Source: Symsagittifera roscoffensis (Eukaryota > Xenacoelomorpha > Acoela > Convolutidae). Taken from it: a stretch of DNA of 64,000 nucleotides. The translations under genes and the position numbers were made by a program. Numbering within the stretch: position 1 is the stretch's first letter; every line of letters begins with the position of its first letter. Below are positions 45,965 through 57,334 of the stretch, one piece after another. The stretch lies in contig NC_087063.1 in the NCBI RefSeq assembly GCF_963678635.1, positions 7,534,386-7,598,385 of the forward strand, written 5' to 3'. A model generated the notes under the pieces. It ran no database searches. It was not told the origin of the DNA and saw only the letters and a list, made by a program, of their open reading frames with translations.

Positions 45965-46579
45965 TTTGCTGAACCTAATTACATTTGCAAAATCCGCCGC
46001 GTACGTTGCTCCGGCAGAACTACCTATATTCGCTCGTTGGTTCTTGCATGTTATCAAGCCTACAAAGTTTTATCAGATTTTTAATTGAAAATAGTTGCTA
46101 AGTTCTGTGACTTGTGAAAAAAATATATAAATTTTGTCAAACCTCGTTAACTATATAATATTGATCACTCATATTTTGAGGTCAGAATCGCAATACTTTG
46201 GGACTATCTTGACAGCGCCAACCATGTGGTTGAAAATTGAAATTATGTTGCTATATGATTTTTAGATTTAGATAGATAGATAAGCACGAAAAAAAAAATG
46301 TAGTAATCATGTCGATATACGATGTAACATAAGCATGCAAACAAAAGCGATACGGAAAAACTAGAATGTGTAGAAATCTGGTATAGCTTAAAAGTGCAAA
46401 AACGCTTAATAATGAAGGATGAGAAAAACAAACTTAAACACCTACAGAAAAATTTTACTCGCAGTCAATTTAAGTTCAAGCAACCAATCACCGGTGGGAA
46501 AAGCTTGAAAAAATGAACTAAAACATGTTATTGAACTAAAACATATTTTTTCAATTTTTTTTCACATTTCAGCTGAAAT

Positions 46580-46802
46580 GACGGTGGTATCCCTCATAAG
46601 CGAAGGAGCGAATAGGCGAATAAAATCAACGAATCAGATTTCAGTATTCCAAAATTTGGAATTAAGCTTGAAACTCTCAAAGAAAGTACACAATTTCAAG
46701 GACTTGATATTAATATTGACCGAATATAAAAGCGATAGAAATATGCAAAATTTTCAAATTGTCATTGACCGCCGGCGAAATGGAAATTTTTTTATTTTTT
46801 GA
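46580..46802 (+). CDS. Possible exon, unrecognised
   Basis: A strong acceptor-like tract (ttttttttcacatttcag, ending about 46572) precedes a frame with protein-like start AEMTVVSLISEGANRRIKS and a charged middle (LSLKLSKKVHNFKDLILI, EYKSDRNMQNFQIVIDRRR), to a TGA at 46802. The last residues (NGNFFIF) are low complexity. No donor, no domain, no neighbours. It might be a terminal exon or chance. Confidence 0.25.
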
Positions 46803-46809
46803 AAGGTTT

Positions 46810-48620
46810 CGTTATAAAAAAGCTAAATATTGCGTCTTGTAATTCCTTTCAATTGAAGAGCAACTAATTTTTTTAATAATTGATTTTTTGTCTTCGGTCC
46901 TTGGCTCATGAGTCGCTTGCCCATGAGAATAGCCCCCAAAAGAGCTGTAACATGAAAAATAACTTGAACTTAGTTTGTCTAAAATAAAGGCCAAGTGAAA
47001 ATTTTTTTTCTGGACATAAACTTGACAAAAACATTTCTGAGCAAGAAACTTGGCAAAATTTTTTCAAGGACCATTAAGAGTCGTAAGCAAAAATGCCTAA
47101 TTCTGTTTTTTTTCTCGTCACCGCCAAAAAACGAAACTTTTTTTGAAACCGCTTAGCGTCGATCGAAACTCGAGTGAAAGAGCCTCCATGTCATAAATCA
47201 CTCGAATCATATCTGATTATTAATATCTGCTTTCTTTGGTGTATTTGATGAAAGCAAAAATGTTACACCGATTCCCTTCGATACGGACAAAACTTTTTGG
47301 AAATGCTTAGCAAGGATCGAACCTTGACTGAAAGAGCTTCATATAATATACCACTTAACCCCATCTTATAAACTTGTTTGTGGTATCTGATTTTGTGTGG
47401 CAAAACAGTAGAAAAAAAATATAATCGAAATTAAGGGTTCTTCCCACTTAAGAGTCTGAAATAAATCGGCACTACAACTGGTACCAAATTGGCCTTTTAT
47501 CCAAACGAAATTATGATAAAACCCATTCTAGCATTCACCGCTTTTTTCGACTTTTTAAAAATAAATCAGAATCGGCCGTATTCACTCACATATACAGGTG
47601 CGTTATTTTATGAAAGGCGTGAAAATCGTATTCTGATCGTTTAACAGGGACCGTTTTTAGTACCGCTAGATGGTAAATACGGCCACATCATCACCATTAA
47701 TTGTTTTTTTTTAATCTTATTGTTCCAATAAAAGAACTCACCTCATATATAATTAACCTTTTGTTCGATTTAAACAATGGCAAACTGAAGTGTTACCATT
47801 TCCTGATGATTACAAAAATTAAGCGTTGTTTTCTGGTTTTCACGATGTCTTGATAAAAAAATATATTTAATGACATTTTTCAACCATTTTAACTTAACGA
47901 TAAAAACTGTTTTTTTTAAATTGTATCTTATAGGCTTTCGTAATTCAATAAGAGCATGAAATACCGAAACAAAAATGGTTGCAAAACACTAATTGCAATG
48001 TTAGATTATTGACAACTGTTACAAATTTTAACAGTTTTCATTTTGACAGGTTTTCAAATTTACCAGGCGATGGAAAATTAACAAGCTCAGATATTCACAT
48101 AGACTACAGAAAAACTAAACAAAAATTCACTTAAATTGCTGTACAAGAAAATTGTTTACAAAAAATGAAAATGGACTGAAAAAATGAGTCGGCTCATTAG
48201 CAAGTAGAACAGAAAGATCTGAAAGCATTCACTTTTGCTGAATGTAGTTTTGAAAAATTTAATGCGAAATTTTTCCAAAAAACTATGATAACAGGCAGAT
48301 AGGCGAAAAAAAATCGCCGAAAAAATTGAGGAGCAGAAAATTTAGAACATGAAACAGTTTATACAAACATTGATACATCTTTGATGTTTGAAATTTTTCG
48401 AATACTCCACAAGCTCTATTTGAGAACCCTGGATCAAAGAATAATAATTGAGAATCATAATTTTTTTGTAATTGAGGATTTTTAAAACAAAATGATGTAT
48501 GAAATGGTGTCTGCAGTGGCGTGCCGAGGGCTGCTCTTCCCCCTCAATTCTGGTTGCTAGTTATCAAAAAGCTAGTTTTCAAGTTAAAACTAATTTGAAA
48601 AAGCTATTTTTCAAATTAAA
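46810..48620. other. No recognisable gene
   Basis: Two similar segments at 47095-47215 and 47270-47345 share aaaacgaaactttttt/acaaaactttttgg, cgcttagc-n-tcgatcgaac and gagtgaaagagc blocks, followed by tcat-n-taatataccact-type sequence. A third match is at 44360-44470 on the plus strand (cgactgaaaaagcttaag ... atatcattcaaccca). This is a weak dispersed repeat. No coding signal seen. Confidence 0.3.
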
Positions 48621-48629
48621 AAAAAACAA

Positions 48630-49372
48630 GCTAATGGAATAGGAAATAAGCATCGGAAAAAAATTTATCAAACGGTAACAAAGCCGAAAAACACCTTGGC
48701 AGAAACCTTTTAGGCCAAAAAAAATCAACAAGACTTAAGTTAATAAGTCCCCCTCGCCCTCAAAACAAAAGCACGCACACACAAATTTTTTTCGCTCGTC
48801 CAAAGACGAAATATGGCCATTAAACCGATATAATGTAGGCCAAAACCTATCAAGACGAAAGAAAAACAAAAAAGCCGAAAAAAATTGTTTTCATGAAAAA
48901 CTTCATGAAATTCAAAAAGGATTTTTAGTATTTAGTGCGAATCAGACGTCAGCTTAAAATGACTCAAAATTAGGTCAGTAAGCCGATATAAAAATAGGCC
49001 GATTTAAGAGCGAAAGAAAAAAAAGAAAAAATAAAAAGTCAATATTAGTAAAATAACAAACATAAGAGGTAAATCAGAACAGTAAAAGCAACTTCATTGT
49101 TAAACTTAAAAAAAAGACAATTCTGCAATATGACAGCCGACAAATTTTAAGTCAAATTGAATATTTCAGGTTTGAAAAAAAACAGGTCCTGTCAATTTCA
49201 AACCCAGGACCTTTGCCGTCCCAGGCGTGTTCGTTGCCTCCACACTAACTATGTCGGATACACATATAAATTAGAATTAATTCAAAATTGAACCTAAACT
49301 TACTATTTCATAATTTCACCATTCTGTGTCTAAAGTTACTTACGGGAAAAAGTCTAGTACCCGATTGCAATA
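48630..49372 (+). repeat. Family B element, copy 7 (both ends lost)
   Basis: Starts inside the body (ataagcatcggaaaaaaatt, acggtaacaaagccgaaaaa), has a minus-strand tRNA-Pro-like module (49186-49262; CGCCTGGGACGGCAAAGGTC and CCTGGGTTTGAAATT) and the 3' block acgggaaaaagtctagtacc. It breaks off at gcaatacc (49372), exactly before the expected 3' hairpin. The direct duplication begins ~110 bases later. Confidence 0.6.
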
Positions 49373-49559
49373 CCAAATAAAAGACCAAAGTCAAGTCTAT
49401 TGTCAATCCTGCGCACAAATCTTTTGTCAAATCTTTTGGCAATTGAAAACTATCTGACAAATATGGATTGGGATTGACTAAAATTACGGATTGGTGGCAA
49501 TATTTAGGTCCTTGAGCACTTCATGTTTGACTTGAAATTACATTACGTTCGACTAGTGT

Positions 49560-50394
49560 TATCTTTGCCTTACACTGATGAACAAAATTAAATGCAAACG
49601 GATTCTTTTTCAAAAAAATTAAATAAGTCTTGCATTGAATTTCAATTGTTAAAGCGGGTGGGATCACCAGAAAAATGTCAGCAAGCTTAAATTTAAGTTG
49701 GCATTGCATCGAAATTGTCAACCACAGATATTGGACTGACGATTTTAGTTCGTCAACGATTTTGGAATTGATCAAATTTTTCGATGTTTTCTATCTAGTC
49801 CCAGGCATACTCAGGAGGCGACAAATCCGGTAAAGCCGAAGGCCAGGGAAGATCTTTTTTAAATTTCATGGCTTAAACGGGAAGTATGGGGAGATGCACT
49901 ATCTGAAAGAAAAATTCGAATTTTGGGGTAATGTCGCTTAAATGATAATACTTTGGACCTCAAAATTTTAATTATACAGCTTTTGCTATTCATATTTCCT
50001 TCAATGAAGACTATGTTGTTTCGAAATGTTTCAGTGATATGAGCCCAGATTATATTTTTGATGATAAATTTCGCGCTGTTTGGATGGTATTTGTTTTTTT
50101 TGAGAACTTCATTATCGAGAAGTGTATTTTCGTAATATCTTGGTAACACTTTTTTGCCTTGTGTTTCAAGAACCTTTACTTTCAAAGATTGTCAAAAATG
50201 GGTCTTCAGAAAAATCTCGAAAAAGGTCGTTTTTTTCTGGCCTTTGGTTTTTTCGTGACGGCCTAGTCGGTCGGCGGTAATGCCAGTTAGAACAGTTTTT
50301 TTGACAACTTTTTGAATTGTTCGTTTTTGGCATCAAAATTCAAAAACTCAACGGTTGCCCCAGCTTTCATCGCTCCGATCATTTGCTTTCTCAT
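49560..50394 (-). pseudogene. Tc1/mariner-superfamily transposase, broken (copy 1)
   Basis: Read from 50394 down: MRKQMIGAMKAGAT resembles the start of the N-terminal helix-turn-helix DNA-binding region; a broken segment with GITADRLGRHEKTK follows. Then a DDE core piece: HPNSAKFIIKNIIWAHIT, VFIEGNMNS, a SDSASPHTSRL block holding the second catalytic Asp, and, after a frameshift in an A-run, LPWPSALPDLSPPEYAWD with the final acidic residue. The C-terminal DELKSSVQYLW block is at about 49700-49760. Full relatives have ~340 residues; under 280 codons remain here, with stops and at least two frameshifts. The first catalytic Asp was not located. The enzyme would have cut and pasted its own element. 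It is dead. Confidence 0.8.
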
Positions 50395-51024
50395 AGCAAA
50401 GCTTTGGCAAACCATTATCAAGTTAAATTTTTTACGAAATTGATCAAACAGATCAAAACAAATAAAACATGCAACGCATAACCAGATTTTTGTTTCCGCT
50501 TTTAAACTTGTTGAGAAATTAAGCTTGCGCTGACTTTTGTCCAAAAGTGTATTCAAGTTTATTTTCGTGCGTATTTTAAAATGTCATTGTTATGATCAAT
50601 GTAATTGAGGTTAAAACCTGCGAGGTCTTGCGTTTTGCCTACCACCGAATCCCGTTGGTATCTTTCTTTTTCCAAGCCAAATTCAAATGGACCACCTTTA
50701 ATAAGATATTAATAAAACAATTGAATTAAAAATATCTACCTCTATCGCCGAAAAATTGCAACCCTTGATATTTGGGAACTTTATGCCAGAAAATTTGATT
50801 GGATGAATTCAAAAAAGCTTCGAATGATTTACAAAAATTTCTTTTTAAATTTAAATAATTTGTTAACAGATTTCTTGTTGAAATTTATAAAACCAACCAG
50901 AAAGCAATTGGCTGTCCAAATAGTTTATATAATACTTTATTACGCATGCGATTAGCGAGCGTTATCAAATCAGAATAAAAACTTTTTTTTCGGGTTAACA
51001 ACTAGTTTAACAAAATCATTTGAA

Positions 51025-51438
51025 TCACTTGACATGCTCTCTAGCAGCTGACATAATCAATTTAGGAAAATTCAAATTTAAGTACTGATTGGGTACTTGC
51101 TGGTACCGCGTAATTTCAGGGGGGTAGAATTTTTTTACATAAGAAAATTTTTTCGGCTCAACTGGCGTCTGATCAAAGACTGTCAGCCTTGTTTTCGGTT
51201 CGCAATTTTTGTTCAATTGCTAATTTGAATTTAAATGTCTTGCTTGGCATATTTTCCCGGAATTTTTGTTGATAAAAATAGGTTTTATGAAATGGTATGG
51301 GTTTTCTAGTTTAGATTCTGTGGAATATTTTAATACATTTTGAAAAACGTTCAATTTTTTTAGCTCGAAAAACCTTCTACAAGTTTTCAAAAAAGGGGTA
51401 GCTATATCAATACCGCCTACATTCTTGTGTGCCTGCAT
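51025..51438 (-). pseudogene. Unrecognised 137-codon open frame with one stop, conserved in both duplicates
   Basis: Two open frames (51220-51438 and 51025-51216) lie in the same frame, separated by a single stop at 51217-51219. Composition is protein-like: GGIDIATPFLKTCRRFFELK, NPYHFIKPIFINKNSGKICQ, then KTRLTVFDQTPVEPKKFSY and EITRYQQVPNQYLNLNFPK. The second copy shows the same stop and, additionally, a one-base loss in the T-run (frameshift). It is on the same strand as, and upstream of, the transposase, so it might be a second gene of the same mobile unit or captured exon sequence. No domain recognised. Confidence 0.35.
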
Positions 51439-51539
51439 ACATACTCCCTTTGTCTCTTTTTGCTCTCTCTATTATCTACAGCCTTCGAAAAGGTCTATCG
51501 GGGGAACATTTGACCGATGTTTGATTTTTTTTAGTTTCC

Positions 51540-52960
51540 TCACTAACTAACCTACCCAATCTCAAATTTTGAGTTCACCAAAAAGATTGGTTTTCAAAAA
51601 CTCCCCTCTATAAGCGGTTATGTCCAATTCTTTCAACACATAAAGTTCTGGCTCTCGGAATAGTCAAATTTTTAGTTTTTTTAACCGTCTTTTGAACCTT
51701 TTGTAAAATTTCTCAAGTAGCTAATCTCCGAAACCGAAAGTTCTGGGTCCAATGGAGATAACGGGTAGTAGGATGATCCCTGGTGTAGCGGCCATTCACG
51801 AAAATTTTAATCAAAAAGTTATCGCCCTCGAATTTTTTTTTTGATCTTTCGACTAGTTTTTGAACTTGTTGAATATTCTCGATAACTACCTTTCCATATC
51901 TGAGATGGTGGGTTCAATTCAAAAAACGGGTTGTGGGAAGCTGATTTGTTTATGCGACCACGCCCAATTATTTTTGTCACCAATTTAAGGCCCTCAGAAA
52001 AGTCAAACTTTTGATTTTTTGAATATATTTTTTTTAATTTTTAGATTTTCTCGAGAGCTACACTCCCAAATCTAAGATTTTGGGTTCAATCGAAAATAAA
52101 GGTAGCTTGACACCCTTCTGCACAAAAAGCCACGCTCGATTTTCCTTCAGAAAGCTATGATTTTCGGAAAGGTCAATTTTTTGATTTGTTGGCCCTTTTA
52201 TGGATTTTGCTCGCTAACTATCGTTCCAAATCCGATATCATAGGTTTAATAGAAAAAACAGCTTGTTAAAAGTCTGCCACTACTTTAGAATAAATTTTCG
52301 GAAAAATCTTATTTTGTGATTTTTTGAGCGTTATTTTTCTAAATTTTAAGAACTTCACCAAAAAGCACCCCTCATATCTGAGTGTTTCGTTTCAATCCAA
52401 AAAACAGGTTGTCGAAAACTCTTTTGCATACAAGACTACAATCCTTAGCACACGCCTTAGCATACAATCAAAGTAACAGGATGAGTGAATCTTTTCTGCA
52501 TCAGCGGCTAGCATAAGCGGTTAGCATAAGCTATGTTTCTGATTTGTTGATCGTTTTTTGGACTTTTCTCTAAAACTATTCTGCCAAATCTGATATCATA
52601 GGTTTATTTGACCCAACGGGTTGTTGAAAGCCTACTTTTATATATTGCTACGTTCAGTTTTTTAGAAAAAAAAATTATGATCTTCAAACAAGTGAAAGTT
52701 ATGAAAATGGACCGTTTTTTAGAATTTTTTTTTTTACTCTACTCGAAAATTAATGTCCCAATTCTCAGGTTGAGCATTCAATCATGAAACCTGATTTTAA
52801 GAATCTTCTGTATTTTACGAGCTACGACCTGCTTTTAGCAGAAAAAAGTTACCGATTTTGAGTTTTGACCGTTTTTTAAAAACTTTTTGAATTTTCTTAA
52901 AAACTACCTTATCAATTTTGAGATAAAATTTTCAATCGCAAAAAAGAGAAATCCAAGCTG
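51540..52960 (+). repeat. Degenerate tandem array, ~165-bp period, about nine units
   Basis: The landmark ccaaatctgagattttgggttcaat recurs (in decayed form) at about 51555, 51730, 51895, 52066, 52227, 52371, 52585, 52756 and 52912, with cggaaaagtcaa, tttttgattttttgaccgtt and ctcgataacta blocks in fixed order between. One interval is longer (about 214) because of an insertion with gcataagcggttagcataag. Shared with copy 2, so the array predates the duplication. Confidence 0.8.
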
Positions 52961-53454
52961 AATTAGGTAGCAGATGAGCCTGATGATCATTTTTATGATT
53001 TTTTTTGCCGTTTCATTGGTTCATTGGCTTCACCTCAACTTCAATGACAGCACATGTACCTAAATTCAATTTGGCATACACTAGATTACCTTTGAACTTG
53101 GCGCTTAATTTCTTGGATAAACGAGTGTATCGAATAGAAAGTCAAATTCTGTAGCGATTGAGGCTTGATAGGAAAATTAAGCTAACAAAATAAAAATAAT
53201 AAGAAGGGCAGTTAAAAAATTGAAATATTGAAGCGTTATTCAATTTTTAATGGTGAAAAGGGCGCAATTTTCCAAATAGGTTAGAAGATTTGGAGTAATT
53301 TTCTTTTCTCTTTCATTCGTTGAAAGTTATTTTGACAAGAGGTTCAAATATTTTGAAGAAAAATAGATCATAATGTAAACTATGTATTAAAACAACGTTC
53401 GGACACTGAACAAACTTCAAAACAGTAAAGTACACGTGTTTTCGAGTTAATGTT

Positions 53455-53697
53455 ATGGTGCAAAACGTAAGGTTGAGTTTTATCGGTTTTCCTCAATCAC
53501 GCGTGAACGAAGTATATTTTATGATAGGAGTAGGCCAAAACACTTGGACAAAATGCGAGAAATTGAAATCAAAATATAAACTAAGCAACTGGGAGAAACA
53601 CCTAACTTATACCATATTGGGCGCACCTGTTAGTGTGCGTCAGTATCAAAGATTCTTACCTTCCAGATCATGGCTTTCGAAAACTGAAAAGATTTGA
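53455..53697 (+). CDS. Unrecognised open frame, 80 codons
   Basis: ATG-started frame with protein-like composition: LSFIGFPQSRVNEVYFMIGV, WTKCEKLKSKYKLSNWEKHL and VRQYQRFLPSRSWLSKTEKI, ending with TGA. There is no recognisable motif, signal peptide or membrane segment. A GTAAGG word lies a few codons after the start, so splicing is conceivable. It is just beyond the part of the duplication visible in the window and may belong to the same unit. Confidence 0.3.
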   Translation: MVQNVRLSFIGFPQSRVNEVYFMIGVGQNTWTKCEKLKSKYKLSNWEKHLTYTILGAPVSVRQYQRFLPSRSWLSKTEKI

Positions 53698-53699
53698 AG

Positions 53700-55030
53700 T
53701 TTATGTTTGGACTAATCTTTTAGATTCAAGTTCTTACTAGCCACTAGACCAAAGGTTAAATCTTTTTGAGCTTTGATTGCTTGTATCAAACCGGTTTCAG
53801 GATCCACTTTAAGTTATGTAAAAACAGATCAGTTAAGTTTAACAGACAAGGCCTAATCTTTAGAATGTCTTACATTGAGCAGTTAAAAGGTAACTTATAA
53901 ATTTAACTATGTCTTTTGTGGTAATAAAATCCTCTCAGATCTGACAACACCGCAACAACATTGCTCAATTATAATTAAAGCTGACTGCGTTTTTAGGAGG
54001 ATCACAAGTTTCACGGTTGTCTCGTTTTTGTTAAAACGTGTAATTATTTTTTCTGGATTCTGCAAAAAAAGCATCAAATAACTTGCGAGAAATAATCTAA
54101 AATGGTAGCAGTTTTAATCTCTAATGTTTAACCTGGAAGAGACGACTTCAAGAAATCTTTTATCCTTTAGAGTGCTTTTTCCTTTAAAGGTTTGCTTTGA
54201 CCGAAATTCAAACCAAAACTCGAAGCTTCATTGATCAATTGTCAGGCTTGATCCCAAAATCATAGCAAAAAGTATGTGACGCAGTTGAAACAAAAATCGA
54301 TTTTCTCTTATGTCGGATTTTCAGACCAAAAATTGTTTCTCTATTGATTTTTTTCAAGTCATATTCAGCTTCAGGCTGTTTAATTCAGACTACGCTGTGC
54401 ACAGTGCCCTAAAGCAAATACCCACTCCATATTGAGGGCTTGTGATAAATTAATCAATATGATGTTGTCGACCTCCTGCCATTATTTGAATTATGGATTT
54501 GAAAGCGTTCGAGAAGCACGCGCAATAGCCCAGGGGGAAACTGTCATCACAAAGACACACGAACACAGCTTCGATTCCTTTGAGGAATCACATAGCAAAA
54601 GGTGTGAAGACAAAAATAGCAAAAAGATATAAATCATGTATTGCACGGCTCATCAATTAGCAAAACAAATGAGGTTATTTGTGTGAACAAATGAAATCAC
54701 CCTTGCAGTGTGAACAAATGTTTGAAAAAATGAAGTGATTATTCGAATCAAATCTTTTCGATCGGTCATCAATTGGTATAATTGTTACGCGTTAAGATTG
54801 GAATCACGGTCATTCATGGGGCTATTTGAAGTAGCTTTAACATCATTACGTTTCCAGGAACAAATAATTTCAAGGAAATGGTCACGTAATCAGAAGGTTT
54901 AGAGCAATTGAATGAAAAATATCTCGGGCTCTTGGGAAAATTAAGGGTCTTTTCTGTTAAACGGCCCAAAAAGTGTTTCTTTTTTGCCATTTTAAAAGTT
55001 TGTTCATGATGCTTGAAAATCATTGCTTGA
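53700..55030. other. No recognised gene; one tRNA-like pattern
   Basis: A tRNA-like order (gcaatagcccagggggaaac, tgtcatcacaaagaca arm, agcttcgattcc) lies at 54508-54572 on the plus strand inside the 66-codon frame 54432-54632, which I therefore do not treat as a gene. The rest is A/T-rich with chance frames. Confidence 0.35.
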
Positions 55031-55036
55031 AATTAA

Positions 55037-55995
55037 ACCACAGAGGCGAAGCTGTGCTTCGCAACATTTGCGATACAAAACAAGAAAGCCGCTAAGTCGG
55101 AAAAAAGTCGAAAAAAATTCGAAAGTGTGAAAAAAATAGATCTATCAAAATAGTTCAGGCTTGTTTTGAATTAAAAACATGCCAAAACAATAGAATGTGA
55201 AATTAGCATCGCAAGAAAACTTACCAAGCGGTAACAAAGCCGAAAATATTTTAGCAGAAACCCTTTAAGCCGAAAAAAGTAAACAAAAATATGGCTTATA
55301 AAAAGTTATTAAGTCCCCTCGCCCTCAAAACATACACAATCACAATACTTTATTTGCTCGTCAACTGAAATAAAATGATGCCACTGTGCCAAAATAAAAT
55401 AGGCCAAAAACTATTCAGCCAAAAACGAAAAGTCGAAAAAAAAATTCAAAAAAATTTAAGTCTAATGAAGACTTATCAAGTCTACCTCACCCTCAAAACA
55501 CAGAGGCACCAAAAAAAATTTCGCTCGTCGAAAGGCTCAAAATGATGCCATAAAACCGATATCGCATAGGCCGAAACCAATCATTTTGAAAGAAGGAAAA
55601 TAAAAAAAAGCCGAAAAAAATGGTTGTCAAGAAAAGCTTATCTCAAGGGTAAAAAAAATTTAAGACATTCATTAACAAAAAAATTAGCGTAGAGCACAAG
55701 AAAGGTAAGAAATATGGAAACTAAGCCGATAAAACATAAGCAGACAACTAATAGGACCATGGTTTTTACTATACTAAATGCTTTCGGTTTAAAAAAAACA
55801 GCTGCTGACCAAGGCCCTTAGCCGTCAATGAGTTTTCGAAACCAGTAGTTAAATTTGAATTTTCGAGAAATTGAGCATATTTGCTGCAGATTTGAATGCT
55901 GCGCAAGTGACTCGAAGAATTTGTTAAGGTTGTTATTATCCAGAAAAATCTATATTCCGATTTTATAACGCTTGCTAATCGCAAGCGTAATCAGC
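55037..55995 (+). repeat. Family B element, copy 8 (both terminal hairpins intact)
   Basis: Perfect 5' hairpin GCGAAGC-TGT-GCTTCGC (55046-55062), then catttgcgatacaaaacaag. The body has a caagcggtaacaaagccgaa block. The 3' hairpin ACGCTTGC-TAATC-GCAAGCGT (55968-55988) is a perfect 8-bp stem, followed by aatcag. About 0.95 kb. A decayed tRNA-like remnant is near 55795-55850 (ccaaggcccttagccgtcaa). Confidence 0.75.
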
Positions 55996-56430
55996 GAAAA
56001 GAGATCACATCGTTTTCAATAAAATCAGAAACTCAAATTAAAGTTTGATAATTTGGGTCATGTATTAGAAAAAACCAAAACTAACCAATGAAGCCAAAAA
56101 GCCCTCATCATCTGCACAAAAATTAATGCGCACACACAAATAACCGGTGCCGATCACAGCTGATTGTAAAAAGGAAGTTGCATTTTGAGTTGGATTGTTT
56201 TCAAATGTGAGCCAGCTTAAAAGTGCAATTTGATCTTGCGTTTTTGACATAACAGCTAAAATGGCATTGTCTCGATAGGAAAAAATTATGTCGACGAAAT
56301 TAGAAATCAAATTGAAAAAGTTGTTTTCAGAAAAAAAACTCTAGGCAAAGCCTGAACCGATTCAAACAACAGCTGCGTTACGTTTAAAACGCTATTAAAA
56401 TGTTCATATAAGTGCTTAACAAAATACAAC

Positions 56431-56952
56431 CTAGAGGCTAAGCTGCGCTTCGCTAACACTAGCGGTAAAAAAGGCAAACACTAGCGAGAAAACGCATCTC
56501 TGTATAGTGAAATTGGAAAAGAAAGGTAAATATAAGCCTTGAAAAATGAAATTTTAGCTATAGCGATTTAGAGGCCCTTGTCCTTGGATCTGCAACTACA
56601 AAGATTAACAGTTGCCAGTAAAAATAAAATGGCTGATAGCACAAGAAATTCTGTGATGAGGCAACTAAGGCGACAAAACTTGAGCAGGCAAAAAAGTCCA
56701 ACAAGTCAATTTTACCGGGAAAAAAATCAATTGCGTACATCCAGAAAAAAAATTCCGGGCGGGACTCAAACTCCTTGCCTTAGAGCGCAAATGCAAAGGC
56801 GTTACTTCTACGCCAAAAAGGAACGAGGCTGGAACTTTCTAAGATTCAGTAATAAACCAAAAAAGCGACAGTGACCAGGATTTGAATAAAAATTGTTTAC
56901 AGAAAAAAAAATGTGTTGCCAATTACTAGACACTTGCTTTCGCAAGTGTAAT
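56431..56952 (+). repeat. Family B element, copy 9 (short subtype)
   Basis: 5' end tagaggctaagctgcgcttc with aacactagcggtaaaa; minus-strand tRNA-like module at about 56748-56815 (GGCGTAGAAGTAACGCC ... GAGTTTGAGTCCCGCC); perfect 3' hairpin ACACTTGC-TTTC-GCAAGTGT (56930-56949), then aataaa. The 98-codon plus-strand frame 56578-56874 lies within it, and its GGTQTP segment is the complement of the tRNA T-arm. Confidence 0.7.
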
Positions 56953-57334
56953 AAAATAAGCATTTCCATCAAAAGCACATTTTGAAGTTTTTGAGGTAGA
57001 ACTTCATTTACTTTGGAGGAAGGATTTCCTTAACCACTTCAATATTTACCTAAAACAATGATTTCTACAGGTAACAGCTGTTAATTGAATCAATTTAGGA
57101 AAAGTTATTTCCTGAAAATTTACTTTACGTTTTGATTTGAAAGCTAGTCATTATTGCCAAATATGGTCGCTCTAGTTGTTTGCCAGAGCTCAAAAAAGTA
57201 GAATAGCTGAACATAAAAAACCGACTCCATTTTTCAAAGAAATCTTCTCACCCAAAGTAATTATCTGTGTAAGCCCCTGATTTCGAAGTTTTCAATAATC
57301 GTAGTCCAATTTTTGTTGACATAATGATTGAACA

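Larger units (their letters stand above)
49483..53154. repeat. Direct duplication, copy 1 (at least 3.67 kb)
   Basis: Collinear with 60303-64000 at an offset of about 10.82 kb. Differences are single bases every few tens of positions plus small indels; by eye roughly 96% identical. Contents: a dead Tc1/mariner-type transposase, a two-part open frame and a degenerate tandem array. The right boundary is unknown because copy 2 leaves the window while still matching; the left boundary is unknown because copy 2 abuts an assembly gap. Confidence 0.9.

Noticed and set aside
54432-54632. 66-codon plus-strand frame with a charged C-terminal half
   Set aside because: It overlaps a tRNA-like pattern (A-box-like, arm, B-box-like), so the reading frame is probably incidental.
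56578-56874. 98-codon plus-strand open frame
   Set aside because: Also inside a family B element; shares the same tRNA-complement signature (GGTQTP) and has no independent coding evidence.
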